Shown here one piece after another: positions 63,184 through 64,000 of a DNA stretch of 64,000 bases. Origin of the DNA: Chryseobacterium gregarium DSM 19109 (GTDB taxonomy: Bacteria > Bacteroidota > Bacteroidia > Flavobacteriales > Weeksellaceae); contig NZ_AUMU01000002.1 in NCBI RefSeq assembly GCF_000430845.1, positions 124,001 to 188,000 of the forward strand, written 5' to 3'. The notes under the pieces were generated by a model that ran no database searches, was not told the origin of the DNA, and saw only the letters and a program-made list of their open reading frames with translations. Within the stretch, counting starts at the first letter, position 1, and every line of letters starts with the position of its first letter. Made by a program: the position numbers and the translations under genes.

Positions 63184-63191
63184 TAAATTTG
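63184..63191 (+). promoter_or_regulatory. Promoter -7 box of mdh
   Basis: A perfect TAAATTTG directly after the hairpin. It leaves a leader of about 85 nt before ATG 63282, the longest implied leader in the window, with a small TCCAA/TTGGA palindrome at about 63198-63209. Confidence 0.5.
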
Positions 63192-63281
63192 GACGTTTCC
63201 AATTTTGGATTAGAAGTCATTCAGCATGAAACCGCAAGGTTCCGTGATGACCTATTAATAAAACAATAAAAAGTATACATT

Positions 63282-64000
63282 ATGAAAGTAACCGTTGTAG
63301 GTGCAGGCGCTGTAGGCGCAAGCTGTGCAGAATACATCGCTATGAAAAACTTCTCTTCGGAAGTGGTTTTAGTAGACATTAAAGAAGGTTTTGCAGAAGG
63401 TAAAGCCATGGATCTGATGCAGACGGCATCATTGAACGGGTTCGATACCAAAATTACCGGAACAACAGGAGATTACAGTAAAACGGCAGGTTCGCATGTA
63501 GCCGTGATCACTTCAGGGATTCCGAGAAAACCGGGAATGACCAGAGAAGAATTGATCGGGATCAATGCCGGTATTGTAAAGGAGGTGACTGAAAACCTGG
63601 TAAAACATTCTCCGGAAGTCATCATCATTGTGGTTTCCAACCCGATGGATACCATGGCTTACCTGGTACACAAAACTTCAGGTCTTCCCAAGCATAAAAT
63701 CATCGGAATGGGTGGTGCATTGGATTCTGCAAGATTCAAATACAGGCTGGCTGAAGCATTGGAAGCTCCGATTTCTGATGTTGACGGGATGGTAATTGCT
63801 GCTCACAGTGACACCGGAATGCTTCCTTTATTGACCAAAGCGACAAGAAACGGGGTTCCTGTCACTGAATTCCTGGATGAAAAAAAGCAAAAGTATGTCA
63901 TTGAAGAAACAAAAGTAGGAGGGGCAACGCTGACCAAATTATTAGGCACTTCAGCCTGGTATGCACCAGGCGCAGCAGTTTCTGTAATGGTTCAGGCCAT
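63282..64000 (+). CDS. mdh: Malate dehydrogenase (partial, cut by window end)
   Basis: The first 239 codons of an LDH-like malate dehydrogenase. It starts KVTVVGAGAVGASCAEYIA (NAD-binding Gly-rich loop) and has VVLVDIKEG (Asp for NAD specificity), ITSGIPRKPGMTREEL with the substrate-binding Arg on the mobile loop, IIVVSNPMDTM, GALDSARFK and the catalytic His in AAHSDTG. It oxidises malate to oxaloacetate in the TCA cycle. The remaining C-terminus lies beyond the window. Confidence 0.95.
   Translation, partial: MKVTVVGAGAVGASCAEYIAMKNFSSEVVLVDIKEGFAEGKAMDLMQTASLNGFDTKITGTTGDYSKTAGSHVAVITSGIPRKPGMTREELIGINAGIVKEVTENLVKHSPEVIIIVVSNPMDTMAYLVHKTSGLPKHKIIGMGGALDSARFKYRLAEALEAPISDVDGMVIAAHSDTGMLPLLTKATRNGVPVTEFLDEKKQKYVIEETKVGGATLTKLLGTSAWYAPGAAVSVMVQA

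Noticed and set aside
63226..63258. Ten-codon leader peptide upstream of mdh
   Set aside because: A short ATG...TAA frame exists in the leader but has no supporting ribosome-binding context or attenuator structure.

Overview
The window looks like chromosomal DNA of a Bacteroidota member close to Chryseobacterium (Weeksellaceae). The support is: AT-rich intergenic DNA; at least a dozen perfect TAnnTTTG (-7) promoter boxes of the Bacteroidota type with almost no Shine-Dalgarno sequences; a SusC/SusD pair with STN-FecR-FecI signalling; a T9SS type A sorting domain; a GLPGLI-family protein; and a Bacteroidota-type SpeA. I see no tRNA, rRNA, CRISPR array or prophage.

Layout. 1-4.7 kb: end of an upstream gene, an ABC exporter, a heptamer tandem repeat, a WYL regulator, an Ntn amidohydrolase and a DinB protein. 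5.2-12.1 kb: an apparent three-gene retron of the type XIII kind on the minus strand (promoter, structured msr/msd-like RNA, terminator-like hairpin, retron reverse transcriptase, WGR-HEAT protein, winged-helix SWIM protein). 12.1-17 kb: accessory DNA with an IS5-like transposase remnant, a DUF4932-like metalloprotease, a decayed DUF1016-like fragment, a frameshifted secreted protein, an APH-fold kinase and a GLPGLI protein. 17-26.4 kb: a PAS histidine kinase, cobalamin adenosyltransferase, TPR protein, thiamine pyrophosphokinase, polyamine genes speA and speB, and an Ada-like/AlkB DNA alkylation repair pair. 26.5-46 kb: mainly housekeeping and secreted functions (S15 peptidase, VOC protein, BON proteins, DAACS symporter, SecDF-P1-like protein, PhyH oxygenase, GH92 mannosidase, Mrp and NifU-type Fe-S proteins, barstar-like protein, T9SS choice-of-anchor I protein, ppx-ppk1). 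46-49 kb: dnaK and a small membrane protein. 49-56.5 kb: an ECF sigma/FecR/SusC/SusD/glycerophosphodiesterase uptake locus whose susC carries a frameshift. 56.9-64 kb: hypothetical genes, a nucleoid-associated protein, a bacteriophytochrome-heme oxygenase operon and the start of malate dehydrogenase.

The most interesting parts are: (1) the retron locus and its putative non-coding RNA; (2) a 16-bp near-palindromic operator-like motif placed exactly 12 nt before the -7 box of both the DinB gene (4.75 kb) and the VOC gene (28.8 kb), 24 kb apart, which suggests one regulator, possibly a WYL protein such as the one encoded at 2085-3035; (3) the sigma-regulated SusCD-GDPD locus; (4) several long perfect hairpins, dispersed repeats and small coupled ORFs. 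All functional calls come from reading motifs by eye; no database search was run.
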